Positions 1 to 5,183 of a stretch of DNA of 6,018 nucleotides are shown one piece after another. How positions within the stretch are numbered: position 1 is the first letter of the stretch; each line of letters starts with the position of its first letter. Under the pieces are notes generated by a model, which had not been told where the DNA came from, ran no database searches, and saw only the letters and a program-made list of their open reading frames with translations. This stretch comes from an uncultured Oscillospiraceae bacterium (GTDB lineage Bacteria > Bacillota > Clostridia > Oscillospirales > Oscillospiraceae), in NCBI GenBank assembly GCA_934662925.1, contig CAKUKL010000099.1:1-6018 (forward strand). Reading direction: 5' to 3'. The translations under genes and the position numbers were made by a program.

Positions 1-4
1 TACC

Positions 5-11
5 AAAGGAG
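5..11 (+). promoter_or_regulatory. Ribosome binding site that fixes the start of the six-Cys protein
   Basis: AAAGGAG ends 8 nt before ATG 20-22, the ideal spacing. It overlaps the upstream in-frame GTG (11-13), which therefore has no usable site of its own. This decides the start in favour of position 20. Confidence 0.75.
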
Positions 12-19
12 TGACGCCC

Positions 20-505
20 ATGACGAAACAACGAAAGCTCGCCATTGCCGCCGCCGCGCTGGCGGTCATTCTGGCCGCTGTCGGCATCCGGCAGGCCCTC
101 CGCCCGCGGGCGCTGGGCGACGAGCCGCCTGCCCTCACCGTGTCCGCCGGGACGGCGGAGATCAGCGCGCCGCTTATCAACTACCATTGGATGGGCATCG
201 CCTGCGGCCCCCATCCGCTGGAATGCCGGGACACGGCCCCGGTCATCGCGCAGGGGGGACTGGACCGGCTGGGGCTGTCCTTTGACGGCCCGGAGCCGAC
301 CTCCGTCGAGGCCAGCTGGTGGTGCTTTATCCGGGGACAGACCACGGGCTGCGGCATGTCCGACGGCAGGGTGACGCCGGACGGCATGTCCGCCCTTCCG
401 CTGAGCGACGGCTGGTGCGACGGGGCGGATGCGGCGGTGTTCTGCCTGCGGGCCGTCTGGGACGAGAACCACAGCGCGGAATATGTGTTCGTTGTGGAGC
501 CGTAG
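20..505 (+). CDS. Hypothetical membrane-anchored extracytoplasmic protein with six cysteines
   Basis: I do not recognise a named family. The 161-residue product starts with a short basic segment (MTKQRK) and an Ala/Leu/Val-rich hydrophobic helix (about residues 7-23). A Pro-rich linker follows, then a soluble domain of about 120 residues. This is the layout of a single-pass protein with its C-terminal part outside the membrane; there is no lipobox Cys. Six cysteines (62, 69, 102, 111, 133, 142) all lie in the outer domain and could form disulfides. The pattern 'PALTVSAG...INYHW' near the start of the domain and an 'AVWDEN...AEYVFVVE' end recall small beta-rich exported proteins of Firmicutes, a resemblance only. 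I chose ATG at 20 over the in-frame GTG at 11 because AAAGGAG (5-11) lies 8 nt before it and overlaps the GTG. The gene is convergent with rqcP; its promoter is outside the window. Confidence 0.8.
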   Translation: MTKQRKLAIAAAALAVILAAVGIRQALRPRALGDEPPALTVSAGTAEISAPLINYHWMGIACGPHPLECRDTAPVIAQGGLDRLGLSFDGPEPTSVEASWWCFIRGQTTGCGMSDGRVTPDGMSALPLSDGWCDGADAAVFCLRAVWDENHSAEYVFVVEP

Positions 506-511
506 AAGCAT

Positions 512-545
512 AAAAACCGGGAAGGTCTGCCCCTTCCCGGCTTTT
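512..545. terminator. Bidirectional Rho-independent terminator between converging genes
   Basis: A perfect 9-bp stem, CCGGGAAGG (517-525) with CCTTCCCGG (532-540), encloses a 6-nt loop. On the + strand CTTTT (541-545) follows the stem. On the - strand five T residues (complement of 512-516) follow it. It lies 11 nt after the stop of the + strand gene and 6 nt beyond the stop of rqcP on the - strand, so it serves both. Confidence 0.9.
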
Positions 546-546
546 G

Positions 547-789
547 TCATCTCAGCTCCTGATACATGGCAGAGGCGTCCGCCTTGCCCACGATGTCGGC
601 GGTAGACAGCACCTCCACCCGGATGAGCTTCTCGCCGAATTTCAGTTCCAGCACGTCGCCCACCTTCACGTCGTAGGACGCCTTCACCGGGCGGCCGTTG
701 GCGGTGACCCGGCCGTTGTCGCAGGCCTCGTTGGCCACCGTCCGCCGCTTCATAATGCGGGAGACCTTGAGCCATTTATCCAATCTCAC
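547..789 (-). CDS. rqcP: S4-domain RNA-binding protein RqcP (YabO/Hsp15 family)
   Basis: The product is a small one-domain S4 protein. In Bacillus, RqcP (YabO) binds obstructed 50S subunits at the peptidyl-tRNA/H69 region and works with RqcH to add poly-alanine tails to stalled nascent chains; Hsp15 is the related enterobacterial protein. The sequence begins MRLDKWLKVSR, continues with KRRT (residues 14-17) and the S4 core NGRVTANGRPVKAS (25-38), then VKVGDVLEL, and is 80 residues long, close to the family's usual 80-90. R2 and R16, which I recall as functionally important in the Bacillus protein, are present. I chose GTG at 789 because the family starts at MRLDK and the weak AAAGG (805-801) is then in normal register (11 nt away). 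The in-frame GTG at 798 would add MLT but leaves only 2 nt after AAAGG. It is the last gene of the - strand block, separated from hup by strong hairpins. Confidence 0.9.
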   Translation of the reverse strand: MRLDKWLKVSRIMKRRTVANEACDNGRVTANGRPVKASYDVKVGDVLELKFGEKLIRVEVLSTADIVGKADASAMYQELR

Positions 790-810
790 AGTCAGCACGA
801 CCTTTCAAAC

Positions 811-867
811 AAAAATGCGGCGGACGGTGAGCCGCCTTATGGGCGGCCCGGCGGACTGCCGCCGCAT
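811..867 (-). terminator. Terminator-like or attenuator-like hairpin directly upstream of rqcP
   Basis: On the - strand ATGCGGCGG (867-859) pairs with CCGCCGCAT (823-815) as a perfect 9-bp outer stem. Inside it, GCCGCC and GGCGGC (847-842 with 836-831) form a second 6-bp stem with a 5-nt loop. The outer stem is followed immediately by a T run (complement of 811-815), and the rqcP ribosome binding site begins only 5 nt further on. The layout is that of an intrinsic terminator or leader attenuator, but the long bulged interior is atypical, so it could also be a structural or repeat element. No antiterminator or ligand-binding core is evident. Confidence 0.45.
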
Positions 868-896
868 GGGCGTTCCGCCGTCCGGCGAAACCGCCC
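868..896. repeat. Inverted repeat (second hairpin in the hup-rqcP gap)
   Basis: GGGCG (868-872) pairs with CGCCC (892-896). The inner pairs TT/AA (873-874 with 889-890) and CGCC/GGCG (876-879 with 884-887) close on a GTCC loop, with one mismatch and one bulged C: about 11 bp in all. It abuts the 815-867 hairpin, so 815-896 is almost entirely self-complementary DNA. No T run flanks it on either strand, so it is not a terminator by itself. Confidence 0.5.
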
Positions 897-910
897 TGCG
901 TCCCATGAAC

Positions 911-945
911 AAAAAAGAGGCAGGGCTGCTCCCCGCCTCTCTTTT
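911..945 (-). terminator. Rho-independent terminator of hup
   Basis: The stem pairs AGAGGC (916-921) with GCCTCT (935-940) and GGG (923-925) with CCC (931-933), across one A-C mismatch and a 5-nt loop. On the - strand it is followed by six T residues (complement of 916-911), and it starts about 20 nt after the HU stop codon. The + strand side also has TTTT (942-945), but no gene there needs it. Confidence 0.85.
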
Positions 946-961
946 ATCATGAACCGAAAAC

Positions 962-1237
962 TTACTTCGCGACAGCGTCCTTCAGAGCCTTGCCGGGCTT
1001 GAACACGGGCAGCTTGGAAGCGGGGATCTTGATCTGCTCCTTGGTGCGGGGATTGCGGCCGATGCGCTCGGCGCGGGCCTTCACCTCGAAAGCGCCAAAG
1101 CCCACCAGCTGGACCTTGTCGTTCTGCTGCAGAGCCTCGGTGATGGCGTCGATGGCGGCGTTGACGGCGGCCTCGGTGTCCTTCTTGGACAGACCGGCCT
1201 TTTCGGCGGCAGCGTTGATCAGTTCGGCTTTATTCAT
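962..1237 (-). CDS. hup: Nucleoid-associated DNA-binding protein HU
   Basis: HU is a dimeric histone-like protein that bends and compacts DNA. The 91-residue product has the family's usual length. It begins MNKAELINAAAEKAG, has the helical dimerisation half (residues 1-45), and then the family signature starting GFGAF (46-50), with RNP at 61-63 in the DNA-binding arm. P63 is the residue that intercalates at the DNA kink. The C-terminal end, PVFKPGKALKDAV, is typical. I chose ATG at 1237 because AGGAGGA (1253-1247) lies 9 nt upstream and the family starts MNK; the in-frame extension to 1285 has no ribosome binding site. The 84-nt gap after mazG, the strong ribosome binding site and a dedicated terminator (911-945) suggest a separate, abundant transcript. 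Only a weak promoter candidate is visible: TTAACA at 1325-1320, then GATAGA about 19 nt on. Confidence 0.96.
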   Translation of the reverse strand: MNKAELINAAAEKAGLSKKDTEAAVNAAIDAITEALQQNDKVQLVGFGAFEVKARAERIGRNPRTKEQIKIPASKLPVFKPGKALKDAVAK

Positions 1238-1246
1238 GGTAGAGTC

Positions 1247-1253
1247 TCCTCCT
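1247..1253 (-). promoter_or_regulatory. Strong ribosome binding site of hup
   Basis: On the - strand AGGAGGA sits 9 nt before ATG 1237, a near-perfect anti-SD match that fits the high expression expected of HU. It rules out the longer frame beginning at 1285. Confidence 0.8.
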
Positions 1254-1265
1254 GTAAAAAGTTCT

Positions 1266-1285
1266 TTGCGGGGGTACGCCCGCAA
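1266..1285 (-). promoter_or_regulatory. Leader hairpin of hup
   Basis: TTGCGGG and CCCGCAA form a perfect 7-bp stem with a 6-nt loop in the mazG-hup gap. On the - strand AGAAC and then five T residues follow, and the ribosome binding site comes 3 nt later. The T run is about 6 nt away from the stem, too far for a standard terminator, so a structured 5' leader is more likely. A second small stem, AGCGC/GCGCT with a 4-nt loop (1307-1320), lies just after the mazG stop; its following T run is only 2 nt beyond the stem, so at best it is a weak terminator. Confidence 0.4.
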
Positions 1286-1321
1286 GTGTCTCGATCTATC
1301 ACTTAAAGCGCCGCAGCGCTG

Positions 1322-2113
1322 TTAAGCCTTGTGCTTGACCTCGTCCCAGAGCCTGTCCAGCTCGGCGAGGGTCATATCCTCCATGCGGCGGCCCTGTGCC
1401 GCGGCGGCCGCCTCCACCCGGCGGAACCGGGCGGAAAACTTGTCGCTGGCGGCGTGGAGGGCGTCCTCCGGGTCCACCTTCAGGAACCGGGCGGCGTTGA
1501 CTACGGCGAAGAGCAGGTCGCCCAGTTCTTCCGTCACATCGCCGTTCCCGGCCATGGCGGCGGACAGCTCCGCCGTCTCCTCCGACACCTTTTCCATGGC
1601 GCCGGACACGTCCGGCCAGTCGAAGCCCACCTTGGCGGCCTTCTTCTGGACCTTTTCCGCCCGCCACAGGGCGGGCAGGGAGCGGGCCACGGCGTCCAGC
1701 GCGTCGGCCTGGGTCTCCTGACCCTTTTCCTTCTTCTTCAGCTCCTCCCAGTTGGAGAGGATCTCGTCGGTGGAATGAACCGTCACGTCGCCGAACACGT
1801 GGGGGTGACGGTAAATGAGCTTGCGGCACACCCCGTCGGCCACGTCGTTCAGATCAAAATGACCGGCGTCCTGCTCGATGGAGCTGTGGAACACGACCTG
1901 AAGCAGAACGTCGCCCAGCTCTTCCTTCAGATGCTCTGTGGAACCCTCGTCGATGGCCTCGGCTACCTCATAGGCCTCCTCCAGAAAATTCCGGCGGATG
2001 GACTCATGGGTCTGGGCCTGATCCCACTGACAGCCCCCCGGGGCGCGCAGGATGCGGACGATCTCCATCAAGTCGTTGCAATCAAAGGATTTCTTTCTTA
2101 CCAAATCTACCAT
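1322..2113 (-). CDS. mazG: Nucleoside triphosphate pyrophosphohydrolase MazG
   Basis: MazG hydrolyses (d)NTPs to NMP and pyrophosphate, cleaning the nucleotide pool of aberrant nucleotides; the E. coli enzyme also affects ppGpp-dependent stress survival. The 263-residue product has the length of stand-alone two-domain MazG and shows both all-alpha NTP-PPase domains. The first has WDQAQTH, EEAYE (45-49) and EELGD (64-68); the second has EETAE (178-182) and EELGD (195-199). These acidic EExxE/ExxD pairs hold the catalytic Mg2+ ions. YRHPHVFG and the NWEELKKKEK linker are also typical. I chose ATG at 2113, preceded by AGGTGA, rather than ATG 2146, which lacks any site and adds an unconserved 11 residues. 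In Bacillus the orthologous neighbourhood encodes YabN, a fusion with a tetrapyrrole-methylase-like domain; none is fused here. Confidence 0.95.
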   Translation of the reverse strand: MVDLVRKKSFDCNDLMEIVRILRAPGGCQWDQAQTHESIRRNFLEEAYEVAEAIDEGSTEHLKEELGDVLLQVVFHSSIEQDAGHFDLNDVADGVCRKLIYRHPHVFGDVTVHSTDEILSNWEELKKKEKGQETQADALDAVARSLPALWRAEKVQKKAAKVGFDWPDVSGAMEKVSEETAELSAAMAGNGDVTEELGDLLFAVVNAARFLKVDPEDALHAASDKFSARFRRVEAAAAAQGRRMEDMTLAELDRLWDEVKHKA

Positions 2114-2153
2114 ACTTTCACCTGCTCTGCAAGGACTTTTTCTCATTTGCGGG

Positions 2154-2172
2154 GGAAAAACTGCGTTTTTCC
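2154..2172. repeat. Perfect short palindrome between the flippase gene and mazG
   Basis: GGAAAAAC (2154-2161) and GTTTTTCC (2165-2172) form a perfect 8-bp inverted repeat around a 3-nt spacer, in the 66-nt gap after the flippase stop (2180). G5 runs flank it on the + strand (2151-2155, partly inside the stem, and 2173-2177). As RNA it would form a hairpin with an A/U stem and no following U run, so it is not a standard terminator. It could be an RNA-processing or partial attenuation site, or an operator. No function is demonstrated. Confidence 0.4.
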
Positions 2173-2179
2173 GGGGGTT

Positions 2180-3820
2180 TTACAGCCGGAGGAGCTTCGC
2201 CAGCTTGTCGCCCTTGGGCATCAGGGCCAGATCCTCCCGGGAAATGGTCTTGAGGGCCACGATGAGGATGAGGTACACGATTACGCCGATGCCGATGCCG
2301 CCGAGGGTGGCAAGGGCGTTCCCGACGCGGGAAAGGCCGGTGACCACGCCGGCCTCGTCCACCGCCTGAAAGGCGGAGATGAGGGACAGCAACTTGGCCA
2401 GCAGGCCGTGGAAGGCCCACGCGGCCACCGCCATAATCGCGGAGGCGATGAGGGGCTTGGCGAAGATCCGGTCCAGACGGGGGGGCGCGGGCACCACCCG
2501 GTGGATGACGAACAGATCCATGCAGGCCACGGCGCCGAAGCAGCACAGCGTGCCGATGGCGGCGCCCACCACGTTGAGGGAGGGAACGGCCACCAGCGTG
2601 TAGTTCACGCCCAGCTTGATGAGGCCGCCGATGGCGGCGATGACCACCGGCAGGTTCACGATGCCGTGGGCCTGAAGGATGGAGTTGGACAGCAGCATGA
2701 TGCACACGAAGATGGAGGCGATGCCCAGCCACGCAAGGCAGCCCCCGGCGACCTCGTTATTGTAGCCGGGGTAGAGCATGGCGCAGATGGGTCCGGCCAG
2801 GGCAGTCAGGCCGAAGCCCGCGGGCAGGGCCAGCAGCATGCCGATGCGCATGGCGGACTCGGACACCCGGGAGGCCTCCAGATGGTCGTGCCGGGACCGG
2901 GCGGCGGCCACGGCGGGCAGGATGGAGGCGGTGAAGGGGATCATCAGCGACGAGGGCAGGGAGTACAGCGTACCCGCGGCGGCGTAGATGCCGTACATGG
3001 CGTCGGCGGCGTCCTGCGTCATGCCCAGCGCGTTTTGGAGCTGGTTGAGGATCAGGCCGTTGTCGATGAGGTACACGATGTTGGTCACCGACGAGCCGAT
3101 GGTGATGGGAATGGCCACGGAGATCAGCGTGATGAAGATCTTTTTGGAGGAGTCGGGCACGTCGTCCGACTTCCGGCGCTCCCGGCGGCGGGAGAAGAGG
3201 AACAGCAGGTAGACCAGCGCCACGGCGGTGCCGATGGTGACGCCCAGAATGGCGCCGGCGGAGGCCAGCGCCTTGGACTGCCGGGCCAGCAGGGCGGCCA
3301 GCGCAAGGCCCAGCACCAGCTTGATGGCGGCCTCGATGACCTGAGAGCTGGAGGTGGGGGCCATGTCGCCGTGGCCCTGAAAATAGCCCCGGAAGGCGGA
3401 CATGGAGCACACGAACAGGCAGGCGAAGGCCAGCGCCCGGACGGATGCCGTGGCGTTGGGGCTGCCCATGGTCTGGGTGATGGCCCCCGCGCCGAAGAAC
3501 ATGATGAGGGAGGACAGAGAGCCCAGCACAAGGAAGGTGGACAGGGCCACCCGGAACACCCGGTTGACCTGATTGTAGCGGCCGAGGGCGTTTGCCTCCG
3601 AGATGGTCTTGGACAGGGCCACGGGCAGGCCCGCGGTGGAGATGGTCAGCAGGACGTTGTAAATGTTGTAGGCGGTGTTGAAATAGCTGTTGCCTTCCTC
3701 ACCCAGAATGTTGGCCAGCGGGATCTTATACAGCGCTCCGATGAGCTTGACGATGACCACGCCCACGGCCAGCGTGGCGACGCCGCCGAAGAAGGTGTTC
3801 TGTTTTCCTTTACTTGCCAT
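2180..3820 (-). CDS. Multidrug/oligosaccharidyl-lipid/polysaccharide (MOP) flippase, SpoVB/YabM group
   Basis: This 546-residue polytopic membrane protein of the MOP exporter superfamily (MurJ, Wzx, SpoVB relatives) is likely to flip a lipid-linked saccharide or peptidoglycan precursor across the cytoplasmic membrane. Hydrophobic segments run throughout, the first at about 12-30 and further ones near 91-113, 128-142, 162-178, 186-210, 229-250, 330-348, 361-380, 391-411, 418-438, 455-475 and 502-523, giving about 12-14 helices. Group hallmarks are LPVALSKTISEA (65-76) and FRGYFQG (143-149) at the ends of early helices. A basic stretch, RRRERRK (211-217), is probably a cytoplasmic loop. The start at 3820 has AAAAGGA 8 nt upstream. 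In Bacillus yabM precedes yabN and yabO, and the same order holds here, so YabM is the positional match. SpoVB or a MurJ-like (YtgP) role cannot be excluded from sequence alone. Confidence 0.9.
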   Translation of the reverse strand: MASKGKQNTFFGGVATLAVGVVIVKLIGALYKIPLANILGEEGNSYFNTAYNIYNVLLTISTAGLPVALSKTISEANALGRYNQVNRVFRVALSTFLVLGSLSSLIMFFGAGAITQTMGSPNATASVRALAFACLFVCSMSAFRGYFQGHGDMAPTSSSQVIEAAIKLVLGLALAALLARQSKALASAGAILGVTIGTAVALVYLLFLFSRRRERRKSDDVPDSSKKIFITLISVAIPITIGSSVTNIVYLIDNGLILNQLQNALGMTQDAADAMYGIYAAAGTLYSLPSSLMIPFTASILPAVAAARSRHDHLEASRVSESAMRIGMLLALPAGFGLTALAGPICAMLYPGYNNEVAGGCLAWLGIASIFVCIMLLSNSILQAHGIVNLPVVIAAIGGLIKLGVNYTLVAVPSLNVVGAAIGTLCCFGAVACMDLFVIHRVVPAPPRLDRIFAKPLIASAIMAVAAWAFHGLLAKLLSLISAFQAVDEAGVVTGLSRVGNALATLGGIGIGVIVYLILIVALKTISREDLALMPKGDKLAKLLRL

Positions 3821-3860
3821 AGCTTACATCCTTTTCGGAAAAATAATTCAGGCCGATCGC

Positions 3861-5165
3861 TCAGCCGAAGATCAGCGGGAGGGCGTACTCTCGGACTTCA
3901 CGTTTGATCTCCTCCAGATCCAGCGTCAGGAACTCCCCATCCTTATATATGACCTTTCCCCGGGCCATATTCAGCGCCACGTTGGAGCCATGGGCGGCGT
4001 AGACGAGGTTTTCACCCTCGTCGTGGCAGGGGGTCAGGTTGGGGGCGGTGAAATCCACCAGAATGAGGTCGGCCACGTATCCCGGGGCGATGCGGCCGGT
4101 GTCCGTCCGACCCAGCGCCCTCGCGCCGGACACGGTGGCCATCTCCAGCGCCTGCCGGACGGTGACGGCCATGGGGTCCCGGCCCGCGCCCTTGTGGAGA
4201 CAGGCGGCCAGCTTGATGTCGGAGAAGAAGTCGGCGCTGTTGTGGGAGCTCATGCCGTCGGTGCCCAGAGCCACGTTCACCCCGGCGTTCAGCATGGCGG
4301 GGGTGGGGGCGATGCCGGAGCCCAGCTTCAGGTTGGACCACGGGTTGTGGACGCAGGACACGTCCTTGTCCCGCATGAGGGCCCAGTCCTCCGCCGTGGT
4401 GTAGACGCAGTGGGCGGCGATGCCGCCGTTGTCCCACACGCCGTACTGATCCAGCGTTTCGATGGGGGTCAGGCCGTGGCGGGCAAGGCAGGCCTCGTGC
4501 TCGGACACCGTCTCGGACACGTGAACGTGCATCCGCAGGCCGTTGTCCCGGGCGTAGTCCGCCATCCACTTCCACAGGGGGGCGCAGGAGGTGTATTCCG
4601 CGTGGATGGACGCGTCGGTGCGGATCTGGCCGTGCCCGGCGTTGTGCCAGCGCTCGGTGAGCTCCTTCTGGTTTTTGCAGTCGCCGCAGCCGTCGGAGGT
4701 GAAGTCCCCCGCCGCGCCGAAGTACACGCCGCCGCAGGACAGGTTGGCGGACATGCCCGCGTCCAGACAGAGCTGGGCGATGGTGCCGGTGTGCATGTAC
4801 ATGTCGGCGATGCAGGTGACGCCGGAGGCGATCATCTCGGCAAGGCCCAGACCGGCTCCGGCCCGGACGGCCCGGTCGTCCAGCTTGGCCTCGGCGGGGA
4901 AGATCCAGTCGTTGAGCCACGTCTGAAGGTCGTGGCCGCCGCCGTATCCCCGCATGAGGGTCATGGGAACGTGGGTGTGGGCGTTGACGAAGCCGGGGAG
5001 CATGACGCGGCCGGTGCAGTCGATGACCTCGTCAAAGTCCCCCGCCGGGCGGTCGGGCCCGGCATGGGTGATGTGCTGCCCCTCCACGGCGACGAACCCG
5101 CCCCGGAGGGTGGTGAACGCGTCGTCCATGAGCAGGGCGGTGACGTTGGTGAACAGGGTGGACAT
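3861..5165 (-). CDS. mtaD: 5-methylthioadenosine/S-adenosylhomocysteine deaminase (amidohydrolase)
   Basis: This cytosolic metal-dependent amidohydrolase deaminates MTA and SAH (often also adenosine) to the inosyl compounds plus ammonia. The 434 residues have the family's usual length, with a small beta domain at both ends around a TIM barrel. Metal ligands are visible: HTH at 63-65 in GFVNAHTHVPMTLMRG, H215 in HVHVSET and D303 in GTDGMSSHNS. Catalytic E218 and H252 (AHC) are in place. Substrate-side residues E92 (IFPAE) and H188 (HAEYTSC) match those of the Thermotoga MTA/SAH deaminase, as I recall it. A guanine- or chlorohydrolase-type member is possible but less likely given the MTLMRG and W/IFPAE features. 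ATG 5165 follows AGGAGG with a 6-nt spacer. The phosphorylase gene ends only 18 nt upstream, so the two are cotranscribed and probably act in sequence. Confidence 0.9.
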   Translation of the reverse strand: MSTLFTNVTALLMDDAFTTLRGGFVAVEGQHITHAGPDRPAGDFDEVIDCTGRVMLPGFVNAHTHVPMTLMRGYGGGHDLQTWLNDWIFPAEAKLDDRAVRAGAGLGLAEMIASGVTCIADMYMHTGTIAQLCLDAGMSANLSCGGVYFGAAGDFTSDGCGDCKNQKELTERWHNAGHGQIRTDASIHAEYTSCAPLWKWMADYARDNGLRMHVHVSETVSEHEACLARHGLTPIETLDQYGVWDNGGIAAHCVYTTAEDWALMRDKDVSCVHNPWSNLKLGSGIAPTPAMLNAGVNVALGTDGMSSHNSADFFSDIKLAACLHKGAGRDPMAVTVRQALEMATVSGARALGRTDTGRIAPGYVADLILVDFTAPNLTPCHDEGENLVYAAHGSNVALNMARGKVIYKDGEFLTLDLEEIKREVREYALPLIFG

Positions 5166-5171
5166 AAAGGA

Positions 5172-5177
5172 CCTCCT
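5172..5177 (-). promoter_or_regulatory. Strong ribosome binding site of the deaminase gene
   Basis: On the - strand AGGAGG lies 6 nt before ATG 5165 and fills most of the 18-nt gap after the phosphorylase stop. The gap has no room for a promoter or terminator, which supports one operon. Confidence 0.8.
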
Positions 5178-5183
5178 AAAAAA

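Larger units (their letters stand above)
799..961. other. Structured intergenic region between hup and rqcP
   Basis: This 163-nt gap holds the hup terminator (911-945) and two abutting GC-rich hairpins (815-867, 868-896). I see no convincing sigma-A promoter for rqcP on the - strand. A 33-codon - strand frame (906 to 805, Arg-rich, starting MGRRAVSPDGG) runs through the hairpins but has no ribosome binding site, and I do not call it a gene. Confidence 0.5.

Noticed and set aside
805..906. 33-codon - strand frame (Arg-rich) in the hup-rqcP gap
   Set aside because: It has no ribosome binding site, it lies wholly within the hairpins, and its arginine-rich composition follows from the CGG/CGC-rich stems. 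It is more likely a by-product of the structured DNA.
544..1002. + strand frame of 152 codons across rqcP and the gap
   Set aside because: It is antisense to rqcP and the hup end, reads through the terminator and hairpins, and shows no family feature.
1237..1285. Sixteen-residue N-terminal extension of HU
   Set aside because: HU proteins start at MNKAEL, and the AGGAGGA site serves ATG 1237. The extension would be encoded by the leader hairpin and the ribosome binding site itself.
1297..1325. Possible hup promoter TTAACA-19-GATAGA
   Set aside because: The -10 match is poor and the spacing long, and the -35 overlaps the mazG stop. It is too weak to list as a feature, so it is only mentioned under hup.
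2113..2146. Eleven-residue N-terminal extension of MazG
   Set aside because: ATG 2146 has no ribosome binding site and the extra residues are not family-like. ATG 2113 has AGGTGA just upstream.
3821..3860. Search for a terminator or promoter between the deaminase and flippase genes
   Set aside because: The 40-nt gap has an A/T-rich stretch and the flippase ribosome binding site but no stem and no paired -35/-10, so readthrough is the simplest reading.
1331..3907. Very long + strand open frame (858 codons) opposite mazG and the flippase gene
   Set aside because: It is antisense to two clear family members. Its composition (Gly, His, Gln, Asp, Val rich, repetitive) is that expected when GC-rich codons are read on the other strand, it has no recognisable domain, and its start has no ribosome binding site.
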